From contig CP136052.1 in NCBI GenBank assembly GCA_032620915.1, forward strand, positions 961,001 to 1,025,000: a stretch of DNA of 64,000 nt, written 5' to 3'. The notes beneath the pieces were generated by a model. That model was not told the origin of the DNA. It saw only the letters and a program-made list of their open reading frames with translations, and made no database searches. The DNA comes from Oscillospiraceae bacterium NTUH-002-81 (lineage in GTDB: Bacteria > Bacillota > Clostridia > Lachnospirales > Lachnospiraceae). Made by a program: the position numbers and the translations under genes. Shown in pieces: positions 49,593 through 57,289 of the stretch (positions are counted from its first letter, which is position 1; every line of letters begins with the position of its first letter).

Positions 49593-50357
49593 ATGCTTAA
49601 CGAGACAAAAACCATTGATAAAAACACTCCTGTTCCGCTTTATTACCAGTTAAAAGAGCTGATCCTGGAAGCGATCAATGAAAATAAATATACCGCCGGT
49701 GATGTGATCCCGACAGAAAAAGAGATCAGCAGTTACTATCAGATCAGCAGAACGACGGTCCGGCAGGCCATTGGCGAGCTGGTGCAGGAAGGAATTCTTT
49801 ATCGGGTAAAGAGTAAGGGAACCTTCGTTGCCAAACCGAAAATTAAGCAGGAATATATCAGCAAGATCCAGAGCTTTAACGATGAGATCCTGCATCGGGG
49901 CATGACACCCAGTACAGAGGTATTGCAGTTTCGGGTACTGGAAGGAGAGGAGATCCCGGCGGAAGTGATAGAGGCATTTCAGCTGTCTGCGGAGGAAAAG
50001 GTAATCTTTCTGCACAGAAAGAGAATGGCAGACGGCAGGCCGATCGTACATTCCAAGACCTTTCTTCCGTATGCGCTGTGCAGTAAAGTATTTCAGTATG
50101 ATCTGAATAAAGAACGGCTGTACAGTATCCTGGATATGAGTGACGAGACACGAATTCACCATCTGGATCGTACCATTGAAGCGGTAGAGGCGGGAACGGA
50201 GGATGCCAAGCTGCTGGAAATGGAGAAGAAAAAGCCGATCCAGTATATCCGTTCTGTGGGATATAATTCGTTTGGAAAAGTAATTGAGTATACCATGTCC
50301 CGTTATCGCGGGGACAGAAACCAGTTTACAGTAACAGTATTTCATGAGGTGAATTAA
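49593..50357 (+). CDS. GntR-family regulator with UTRA domain (HutC subfamily), copy 2
   Basis: 254 residues. Winged helix: PLYYQLKELILEAINENKYTAGDVIPTEKEISSYYQISRTTVRQAIGELVQEG. UTRA domain: KIQSFNDEILHRGMTPSTEV, IFLHRKRMADGRPIVHSKTFLPYA and SRYRGDRNQFTV. The recognition helix (ISRTTVRQAIGELVQEG) is almost the same as in copy 1 (LSRTTVRQAIGELVQEG), so both may read the same operator. AAGGAG precedes the ATG at 49593. The FGGY kinase gene starts 3 bases after the stop. Confidence 0.92.
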   Translation: MLNETKTIDKNTPVPLYYQLKELILEAINENKYTAGDVIPTEKEISSYYQISRTTVRQAIGELVQEGILYRVKSKGTFVAKPKIKQEYISKIQSFNDEILHRGMTPSTEVLQFRVLEGEEIPAEVIEAFQLSAEEKVIFLHRKRMADGRPIVHSKTFLPYALCSKVFQYDLNKERLYSILDMSDETRIHHLDRTIEAVEAGTEDAKLLEMEKKKPIQYIRSVGYNSFGKVIEYTMSRYRGDRNQFTVTVFHEVN

Positions 50358-50360
50358 GAG

Positions 50361-51887
50361 ATGACAAGATATATTTTAGCACATGATTTGGGAACATCAG
50401 GAAATAAGGCGACCCTTTTTTCGGAAAACGGAGAGTTGATCAAAAGTGTAACGGTATCTTATCCGGCACATTATTTTAATGACACATGGGTGGAGCAGGA
50501 TGCAGATGACTGGTGGAATGCGGTATGCCAGTCCAGCAAACAGCTGATCGCAGAGGCAGGCATCGCGCCGGAAGCCATTGGTGCCATCAGCTTCAGTGGC
50601 CAGATGATGGGCTGCCTGTGCGTGGATAAGAACGGCAAGCCTTTGCGTCCGTCGATCATCTGGGCAGATCAGCGTGCGCAGAAACAGGTGGCACAGATTG
50701 AGGAACATATTGATCAGCAGAGCTTTTATCACATTGTAGGACATAGAAATACAGCTTCCTATGGGGTGCAGAAGCTCATGTGGATCCGTGACAATGAACC
50801 GGAAATCTATGAACAGACGTATAAAGCACTCAATGCAAAGGATTATATCACCTTCAAACTGACAGGAAAATTCTATACGGAATATTCTGATGCCAACTCT
50901 TTTGCATGCTTTGACATCAACAAACTGAAATGGTCAGAGGAACTGATCGAATATACCGGTATCGATCCGGATAAACTGCCGGAAGTAAAGGAATCCACCT
51001 TTGTGGCAGGCGGTGTGACCAAAGAAGCAGCAGAACTGACCGGACTGGCAGAGGGAACGCCGGTAGTGCTTGGTGCCGGAGACGGCGTGGCTGCAAACGT
51101 AGGATGCGGCTCCATCACACCCGGTAAGACATACTGCTGTATGGGAACGTCCGCATGGATCACGACGACCGCAGAGGTGCCGATCTTCGATGAGCAGATG
51201 AGAACGGTAACCTGGGCGCATGCGGTTCCGGGGCTGTATGCACCGAACGGAACGATGCAGTATGCCGGCGGAAGCTATAACTGGCTGAAGAATACCATCT
51301 GTCATGCAGAGAGTGCGATGGCAAAAGAAAAAGGCGGTTCTCCTTACGATTACATCAACAAAGAAGTGGAAGGTTCTCCCATGGGCGCCAACGGCGTGAT
51401 CTTCCTTCCCTATCTGCTCGGTGAGCGTGCGCCCAGATGGAATGCACAGGCAAAGGGAACATGGCTGGGCATCAAGCCGGAGACGACCCGCGGCGACATC
51501 CTGCGAAGTGTACTGGAAGGCGTGACCATGAACCTGGATATCTGCCTGAACATCCTGCGGACGAAGATGGATATTTCTGAGATCATCTGCGTGGGCGGCG
51601 GTGCCAAAGGTGAGGTATGGCGTCAGATCATGGCGGATATTTATCAGGCAAAGATCCTGGTGCCGACCACATTGGAAGAGGGAAGCTCCATGGGTGCAGC
51701 TGTCATCGGCGGCGTAGGAAGCGGTATCTTCAAAGATTTCTCCGCAGTTGACCGTTTCCTGAAGATCGATTCCGTACAGGAACCCAATCCGGCAGCAGTG
51801 GAAGCCTATGTACCGGTGAAGAAAGCCTTTGACCTGTATTATAATGCATTGGCAGATGCGTATAAAATGACTGCCAGTGAGAAATAG
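50361..51887 (+). CDS. xylB: FGGY-family carbohydrate kinase, xylulokinase-like
   Basis: 508 residues with both FGGY domains. Phosphate-loop opening ILAHDLGTSGNKATLFSENG, SFSGQMMGCLCVDKNGKPLRPSIIWADQRA, KDYITFKLTGKFYTEYSDANSF with the catalytic Asp region, GAGDGVAANVGCGSITPGKTYCCMGTSAWI, PYLLGERAPRWNAQAKG and CVGGGAKGEVWRQIMADIY. It phosphorylates a ketose such as xylulose. The SDR and dehydrogenase genes that follow would supply that ketose from a pentitol or hexitol. It is translationally close to GntR copy 2. Confidence 0.88.
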   Translation: MTRYILAHDLGTSGNKATLFSENGELIKSVTVSYPAHYFNDTWVEQDADDWWNAVCQSSKQLIAEAGIAPEAIGAISFSGQMMGCLCVDKNGKPLRPSIIWADQRAQKQVAQIEEHIDQQSFYHIVGHRNTASYGVQKLMWIRDNEPEIYEQTYKALNAKDYITFKLTGKFYTEYSDANSFACFDINKLKWSEELIEYTGIDPDKLPEVKESTFVAGGVTKEAAELTGLAEGTPVVLGAGDGVAANVGCGSITPGKTYCCMGTSAWITTTAEVPIFDEQMRTVTWAHAVPGLYAPNGTMQYAGGSYNWLKNTICHAESAMAKEKGGSPYDYINKEVEGSPMGANGVIFLPYLLGERAPRWNAQAKGTWLGIKPETTRGDILRSVLEGVTMNLDICLNILRTKMDISEIICVGGGAKGEVWRQIMADIYQAKILVPTTLEEGSSMGAAVIGGVGSGIFKDFSAVDRFLKIDSVQEPNPAAVEAYVPVKKAFDLYYNALADAYKMTASEK

Positions 51888-51931
51888 GTTTTGTTAATAT
51901 TTTATGGATTAATGCTTGATTTTAAAGTCCG

Positions 51932-51945
51932 AATGTAGTAACATA
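51932..51945 (+). promoter_or_regulatory. GntR-like site upstream of the second SDR
   Basis: AATGTA-GT-AACATA resembles AATGTA-N2-TACATT in 10 of 12 arm positions. A weak TTGATT (51916-51921) lies upstream as a possible -35, and a second AACATAAT follows. Confidence 0.45.
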
Positions 51946-51981
51946 ATAACATAATGAGATACCGAGAAAGGAGTCTTACAA

Positions 51982-52758
51982 ATGACAGTATTGGAAAAGC
52001 TGTTTTCTCTGGAAGGCAAGACGATTGTTGTTACAGGGGGAGCACAGGGGATTGGTAAAGTAGTAGCCACAAGAATGGCTGAGGTTGGCGCTGACATCGT
52101 GATTTTTGATGTGCAGAAAGAGAAGGCGCAGGCAGTTGCAGATGAGATCGCTGCATCTACCGGACGCAGAACCGCAGTTTACGAGGTGGATGTTACAGAC
52201 CCGGCACAGGTAAAAGCCGGCATCGATGCAGCAGCAGAGAAGATGGGCGGCCTGGATGGTCTGTTTAATAACGCGGGAATTGTTATCCATAAGTCCGCAT
52301 ATGATGTGAAGCCGGAAGAGTGGGCACATGTCATCAATGTGAACCTGAACGGAGAATATTATATGGCATCTGAGTTTGCAAGATACCTGAAAGCAAATAA
52401 TAAGAAGGGTTCCATTGTTAATACGGCATCCATGTCCGGACATATTGTAAACTGGCCGCAGGAGCAGGCTTCCTACAATGCATCCAAAGCAGCAGTTATG
52501 CAGATGACCAAGTCTCTGGCAGTAGAGTATTGTCATGACGACATCCGTGTGAACAGCATCAGCCCCGGATACATGCGCACAGAGCTTTGTGTATTTGTTG
52601 ATCAGGACTGGCAGAAGAGATGGATGGATCTGACCCCTTACGGAAGATATGGCGAGCCGTCTGAGCTTTGCGGCGCAGTGATCTATCTGCTTTCCGAGTC
52701 CGCATCCTTCACTTCCGGTGCGGATATCGTTATTGATGGTTGCTACACTTGCGTTTAG
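51982..52758 (+). CDS. Short-chain dehydrogenase/reductase, polyol type (copy 2)
   Basis: 258 residues, the duplicate of the SDR at 35205. TGGAQGIG (18-25), NNAGIVIHKSAYDV, NTASMSGHIVN, YNASK catalytic pair and SPGYMRTELCVFV are shared, as is the ending VIDGCYTCV. Most differences lie in the segment around residues 35-75 that contributes to cofactor choice and helix packing. It precedes a zinc polyol dehydrogenase, so the pair may handle two oxidation steps of one polyol or two polyols. AAAGGAG precedes the ATG. Confidence 0.9.
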   Translation: MTVLEKLFSLEGKTIVVTGGAQGIGKVVATRMAEVGADIVIFDVQKEKAQAVADEIAASTGRRTAVYEVDVTDPAQVKAGIDAAAEKMGGLDGLFNNAGIVIHKSAYDVKPEEWAHVINVNLNGEYYMASEFARYLKANNKKGSIVNTASMSGHIVNWPQEQASYNASKAAVMQMTKSLAVEYCHDDIRVNSISPGYMRTELCVFVDQDWQKRWMDLTPYGRYGEPSELCGAVIYLLSESASFTSGADIVIDGCYTCV

Positions 52759-52781
52759 TCTGAGAAAAAGGAGATAAATAT

Positions 52782-53801
52782 ATGCGTCAGTTTGAATTGG
52801 TTGCACCAAAAACATTTGAAAAACATGAAGTGCCGATTCCGGAGCCGGGCCCGGGCGAAGTGCGTATCGCGGTCAAGTCCGTCGGAATCTGCGGATCAGA
52901 TATCCACGCATATTACGGAAAACATCCGTTTATGAGTTTTCCCATCGTTCTGGGACATGAGTGCGCAGGCGTTGTGGAAAAGCTGGGAGAAGGCGTGACA
53001 AAGGTTGCTCTGGGTGACAGAGTGGTGCTTCGGCCGCAGCAGGTATGCGGAAAATGCCGTCCCTGCCGGGAAGGCAGATACAATATCTGTGAATCTCTGA
53101 AAGTGCTGGGATGCCAGTGCACCGGCGGAAGTTCTGATTTCTATGTGGCAAAGGAAGAACTGTTTTACAAGATTCCGGATCAGATCGGCTTCGGCGAGGG
53201 AACCATGATCGAGCCGTTGTCTGTAGGCGTACATGCCGTGAAGAGAATCGGTGATGTGAAGGGAAAGAAGGTGCTGGTATTAGGTGCCGGTACCATCGGT
53301 AACCTGGTGGCACAGAGTGCCAAGGGACTGGGTGCTTCCGCTGTTATGATCACTGATGTTTCCCGGGAAAAGCTGGATATGGCAGCAGAGTGCGGCATCG
53401 ATTATACCGTAGATGTATCCAAAGAAGATCTGGAGGCTGTCATCAAGGAGAAATTTGGCCCGGATGGCATGGATGCGGTATATGAGTGCTCCGCAAGTCC
53501 GGCAGCACTGAATCAGGTGCTTGACATTGCAGGAAAGGGAATCCCGATCGTGATCGTTGGCGTATTTGCCGGTATGGCCAATACGAATATGGCCAATGTA
53601 CAGGACAGAGAATATGAGCTGATCGGTACCCTGATGTACATAGAAGAGGATTATTTTGAAGCAATCCGTCTGGTGGACGAGGGCAAGATCAATCTGAAAC
53701 GGTTGATTTCCAAAGAATACTCCATCGAAGATGTGAGCAGCGCATACCAGTATATCGAAGACAATCGAGCTACTGCTCAGAAATTGATTCTCAATATTTA
53801 A
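52782..53801 (+). CDS. Zinc-dependent polyol dehydrogenase (sorbitol dehydrogenase type), second copy
   Basis: 339 residues. Catalytic zinc: GICGSDIHAYYGKHPFMSFP and LGHECAG. Structural zinc: CGKCRPCREGRYNIC. Then TMIEPLSVGVHAV and the cofactor site VLGAGTIGNLVAQ. It is paralogous to the enzyme at 32860 (shared CGSDIH, IEPL, GVFAGMA and RLVDEGKI/RLVNEGKI). It probably oxidises a polyol to a ketose for the FGGY kinase. AAGGAG precedes the ATG. Confidence 0.88.
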   Translation: MRQFELVAPKTFEKHEVPIPEPGPGEVRIAVKSVGICGSDIHAYYGKHPFMSFPIVLGHECAGVVEKLGEGVTKVALGDRVVLRPQQVCGKCRPCREGRYNICESLKVLGCQCTGGSSDFYVAKEELFYKIPDQIGFGEGTMIEPLSVGVHAVKRIGDVKGKKVLVLGAGTIGNLVAQSAKGLGASAVMITDVSREKLDMAAECGIDYTVDVSKEDLEAVIKEKFGPDGMDAVYECSASPAALNQVLDIAGKGIPIVIVGVFAGMANTNMANVQDREYELIGTLMYIEEDYFEAIRLVDEGKINLKRLISKEYSIEDVSSAYQYIEDNRATAQKLILNI

Positions 53802-53804
53802 AAG

Positions 53805-53850
53805 GGAAGGCTGCCGGATATACAACAGAGTTCGGCAGCCGTTTCTTTCA
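53805..53850 (+). terminator. Terminator after the second polyol dehydrogenase
   Basis: GGCTGCCG (53809-53816) pairs with CGGCAGCC (53833-53840), with a GTTTCTTT tail. The next ribosome site starts about 15 bases later, so some read-through is likely. Confidence 0.72.
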
Positions 53851-53873
53851 AAACAGGAGGAACGAACAGCGTT

Positions 53874-54806
53874 ATGATTCGTACAGTATGCAGAATGTTG
53901 ACCCCGCAGGAGCTGGGGCATTGTCAGTGCCATGAACATATCTGGCTCCGCAAAGGCGCTTCCTTTCAGAGCAATGAAGCGCTGTGCATGGATGATGAGT
54001 ATCGATCCCTGGCAGAGCTGAAAGAGTATGCGGCGGCAGGTGGAAGCCTGATCGTGGATGCCCAGCCCACAGGCTGCGGCAGAGATGGGCGGATGCTGGC
54101 GCAGTTGTCGGAGAAAAGCGGCGTGGATATCGTGGCTTCTGCAGGATTTCACAAGAAGATGTTCTTTGATCAGACAGAGCTGCTTTCCTGGGACAGCAAA
54201 AAGCTGGCCGATCTGTATGTCAGTGAGATCGAGAAAGGCATGACGGATACGGACGGAACGGTTTTGCCGTATCGGGCAGGCATCCTGAAGGTGGCCATGG
54301 AGAACAACTGGAACACGGATCCTGTGTATATCCGGCTGTTTGAAGCTGTGGCAGAGGCGGCGGACAGAACCGGTGCGCCGGTGATGGTACATACGGAGAA
54401 GGGGAATGACATTGCAGGGCTGATCTGCTGGTTTGAGCAGCGAAAGATCGCGCCTTCCCGGCTGCTGATCTGTCATCTGGACCGCACCCATTATGATGCT
54501 GCATATCATAAGGAAATTCTGGCATCGGGCTGCATGTTCTGTTATGACAGCGTGCACCGGCTGAAATATGTATCGGAACAGGAGGAACTGGAACTGCTGG
54601 CGGAAATGCGGGAGGCAGGACTTCTTGGCCAGATTGTGATCAGCCTGGATACGACGAATCAGCGGCTGCGGGCTTACCATGCAGCAGATATGGGTCTGGA
54701 TTATATTTTGAAGGATTATATTCCCAAAATGAAGGCAATCGGGTTTACAGATGGGGATATCCACCGGATGTGTGTGGAAAACCCCGGCAAAATATTAGAC
54801 TTTTGA
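53874..54806 (+). CDS. Phosphotriesterase-family lactonase/hydrolase
   Basis: 310 residues, TIM-barrel amidohydrolase of the PTE family. HEH metal motif in CQCHEHIW, the Lys that bridges both metals in YRAGILKVAMEN, His in PVMVHTEKGN and LLICHLDRTHYD, and the catalytic Asp in ISLDTTN. Related PTE-like proteins in sugar operons are sugar-phosphate or sugar-acid lactonases. Its place between polyol dehydrogenases and a cupin isomerase fits a lactonase. AGGAGG precedes the ATG at some distance. Confidence 0.85.
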   Translation: MIRTVCRMLTPQELGHCQCHEHIWLRKGASFQSNEALCMDDEYRSLAELKEYAAAGGSLIVDAQPTGCGRDGRMLAQLSEKSGVDIVASAGFHKKMFFDQTELLSWDSKKLADLYVSEIEKGMTDTDGTVLPYRAGILKVAMENNWNTDPVYIRLFEAVAEAADRTGAPVMVHTEKGNDIAGLICWFEQRKIAPSRLLICHLDRTHYDAAYHKEILASGCMFCYDSVHRLKYVSEQEELELLAEMREAGLLGQIVISLDTTNQRLRAYHAADMGLDYILKDYIPKMKAIGFTDGDIHRMCVENPGKILDF

Positions 54807-54827
54807 GGAAAGAGAAGGGATATTACG

Positions 54828-55781
54828 ATGAAATTAGAAGCAGCAACAAGACCTACCATGTACTTTATTGGCGTTACCACAGGATCTTCTTCTATCATGA
54901 AGGTGTTCCCGGAGTGGGTAAAATATCTTGGCATTGATGCCCAGATCAAGGGCATTGACATTGCCATCCACGAGAAACCGGAAGTGTACCGCGAGGTAGT
55001 AGACTTTATCAAAAAGGATCCGTTATCTCTGGGTGCCCTTGTTACCACCCACAAGATCGACATTTATGCGGCTGCTCATGACATGTTTGACGTGATCGGG
55101 CCTTACGCAAAACAGTTTGGCGAGATTTCTTCCATTTACAAAGATGGGGACAAATATTGCTGCGAGGCAAAGGATCCCATCACCTGCGGCATGGCAATGG
55201 AGGAGTTTGTTCCTGCAAATTACTGGAAAGAGCATCCGGAAGCAGGCGTGATGATCATGGGCGCAGGTGGAAGCTGTATTTCCATGTGTTCTTATTACAT
55301 GAGAAATTCCGGCAAGGGCAATGATCCGAAGAACATCGTTGTGGCAAACCGTTCCACACCGAGACTGGATGAGTGCAAAAAGATCAACGAAGAGTTTTAT
55401 CCGAACACCATCCCGGCAGAGTATTTCCTGACACCTGATCCGGGCCAGAACGATGACGTCATGGCAAAAGAGATGGGAGAGGGCTCTCTGATCATCAATG
55501 CCACCGGCCTTGGAAAAGACCGTCCGGGTTCTCCGCTGACAGATGCGGCACAGTTCCCGAAGAAAGCCATCGTGTGGGAGATCAACTATAGAGGCGAGCT
55601 GACCTTCATGCATCAGGCAGAGGCACAGGAGAAAGAAAAAGAACTGGATATCCAGGATGGCTGGATGTATTTTGTATATGGCTGGACACAGGTAATGGCT
55701 GATGTGTTCCACTGTGAGCTGCTTGGCGAGAAACTGAAAAAACTCAGCGAGATTGCACGTGAGGTACAGAGCAGAAAGTAG
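54828..55781 (+). CDS. AroE-like (shikimate dehydrogenase family) oxidoreductase
   Basis: 317 residues, longer than AroE of about 270. The substrate domain carries GALVTTHKIDIYAAAHD, equivalent to the VTIPHK motif with the catalytic Lys. The nucleotide domain shows MIMGAGGSCISMC, VVANRSTPRLDEC and LIINATGLGKDRPGSPLTDAA. Usual AroE details such as the SxS shikimate clamp at the N-terminus are not clear (VTTGSSSIM may correspond). In a sugar island it may act on a cyclic polyol or lactone-related keto acid instead of shikimate. Function is unproven. Confidence 0.75.
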   Translation: MKLEAATRPTMYFIGVTTGSSSIMKVFPEWVKYLGIDAQIKGIDIAIHEKPEVYREVVDFIKKDPLSLGALVTTHKIDIYAAAHDMFDVIGPYAKQFGEISSIYKDGDKYCCEAKDPITCGMAMEEFVPANYWKEHPEAGVMIMGAGGSCISMCSYYMRNSGKGNDPKNIVVANRSTPRLDECKKINEEFYPNTIPAEYFLTPDPGQNDDVMAKEMGEGSLIINATGLGKDRPGSPLTDAAQFPKKAIVWEINYRGELTFMHQAEAQEKEKELDIQDGWMYFVYGWTQVMADVFHCELLGEKLKKLSEIAREVQSRK

Positions 55782-55795
55782 AAAGGAGATAGCAT

Positions 55796-56398
55796 ATGGC
55801 ACATTTTAATGGCGGCGATAAACCGTTTGATTTTGAAAGAGGATTTGTCATTGATTTTGATCCCCAGACAGGTCTTTCCAAGACCCTGGATACGGGAAAA
55901 AGATATTTAAGCCAGATGAAAGGTATGTTTGCCGACGAGAAGGCCTATGAAGAGGCACTTGCAAAGGAAGACTCTGTTGTTTATGAGTTCCATTCCATGC
56001 CGGCACCGGAGACACCGGGCGATTTTGCTTTTGGCTGTTCTATTCTGAATCCTGGGAAAGTGGGAGATGAGTATTATTTCACGAAAGGCCATTTCCACAC
56101 CATTCTCGACACCGGTGAAGTGTACTACTGCCTGAAGGGCCATGGCTATATGCTCATGGAGAACCCGGAGGGAGACTGGCTGGCACTGGAGATGAAGGCG
56201 GGAGAGACACTGTACGTGCCGAAACGCTATGCACACCGCAGTATCAACGTAAGCCCGGACGAGCAGCTCATCACTTTCTTTGTGTTCCGCGCAGATGCAG
56301 GTCATGACTACGGTACCATTGAGACCAAGGGTTATCGCAAGCTTATGGTGGAGCGTGACGGAAAACCGGCCATCATTGATAATCCGAACTGGAAGTAA
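55796..56398 (+). CDS. Cupin-type phosphoglucose isomerase
   Basis: 200 residues. Cupin metal ligands His99 and His101 (TKGHFHT), Glu108 (TGEVYYCLKGHGYML) and His147 (RYAHRSINV) are in the expected order. The full pattern is that of archaeal-type cPGI, which interconverts glucose 6-phosphate and fructose 6-phosphate, and of related isomerases. Only a minority of bacteria have it. AAAGGAG lies 9 nt before the ATG. It would feed sugar phosphates from this operon into glycolysis or act on an analogous rare sugar phosphate. Confidence 0.85.
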   Translation: MAHFNGGDKPFDFERGFVIDFDPQTGLSKTLDTGKRYLSQMKGMFADEKAYEEALAKEDSVVYEFHSMPAPETPGDFAFGCSILNPGKVGDEYYFTKGHFHTILDTGEVYYCLKGHGYMLMENPEGDWLALEMKAGETLYVPKRYAHRSINVSPDEQLITFFVFRADAGHDYGTIETKGYRKLMVERDGKPAIIDNPNWK

Positions 56399-56407
56399 GG
56401 ATCGGAT

Positions 56408-57058
56408 ATGGAACAAAACGCAGATTCTGTTCTGTTTGATCTGGATGGGACGCTGTGGGATGCGGTACCGGTGATTTTTCGGGTGATTCAGGATCTTTTC
56501 CGGGATTATCCGTCTGTTCCGGCGGCGGACACAACGCTGGATGACATCTATCACTATATGGGGCTGCAGACCTGGGATATCCTGAAGCTTTGTTTTCCCG
56601 GCGCAGAGGACGAGACGGTGCAGAAGATCATGGATGATTACTGTTCCAGACTGCATCCTTATCTGAAACAGGGCGGGGCCGTGCTGTATGACGGTGTGGA
56701 GGAGACCCTTCACACATTGTCAGAGCGGTATCAGCTGTTTCTGGTGAGCAACTGCGATGCAGAATATCTGGAGGGCTTCTGGGATCTGTTCAACCTGAAA
56801 CCCTATTTCACCGGCTGGATCTGTGCCGGAGGAACCGGGCGGCCCAAGGATGAAAATATCCGTATCGTGCAGAAACAGTATGGTTTGCAGCATCCGGTGT
56901 ATGTCGGTGATACGAACAAAGACCGGGAGGCGGCAGAGAAAACGAATGTGCCGTTTATCCATGCGGCTTACGGATTTGGAAAAGATGTACCGGCGGTGCA
57001 CAGGATCAGTAAAATTACAGAATTGCCAGATTATTTACAAACTTCTTCTATATTTTAA
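56408..57058 (+). CDS. HAD-family phosphatase (phosphoglycolate phosphatase/sugar-phosphatase-like)
   Basis: 216 residues. Motif I FDLDGTLWD with both aspartates, motif II LFLVSNCD, motif III Lys in TGRPKDENIRIVQ and motif IV VGDTNKDREAAEKTNVPFI. The helical cap lies between about residues 18 and 85. It may dephosphorylate a dead-end sugar phosphate made in this operon. The gene follows the isomerase by 9 bases and ends at a terminator. Confidence 0.88.
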   Translation: MEQNADSVLFDLDGTLWDAVPVIFRVIQDLFRDYPSVPAADTTLDDIYHYMGLQTWDILKLCFPGAEDETVQKIMDDYCSRLHPYLKQGGAVLYDGVEETLHTLSERYQLFLVSNCDAEYLEGFWDLFNLKPYFTGWICAGGTGRPKDENIRIVQKQYGLQHPVYVGDTNKDREAAEKTNVPFIHAAYGFGKDVPAVHRISKITELPDYLQTSSIF

Positions 57059-57097
57059 AACAGGCCTCGGAGCGTAAAGCTTCGGGGTCTTGTTTTA
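57057..57097 (+). terminator. Terminator at the end of the rare-sugar island
   Basis: AAAACA-CTCGGAGC pairs with GCTTCGGGG-TGTTTT around a GTAAA loop; the 3' arm ends in T residues. The following 190 bases up to the S8 gene are AT-rich with nothing recognisable. Confidence 0.78.
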
Positions 57098-57289
57098 TGC
57101 AAAATCAAATGAGGTGTGATACTTAGATGTGTGAACAAAGTTGTCATGTGTTGTATATGCTAAAAAAGGTACTCATATAAGTAGTTCGAAATACATATTT
57201 CCTGCATATGTTGGAAGCAAGAGGTGTGTTTGAATCTATGGAAATGTGTACAAACAAGGTATATGTGTCAAGTAGTGGAGGGTGAGTAG

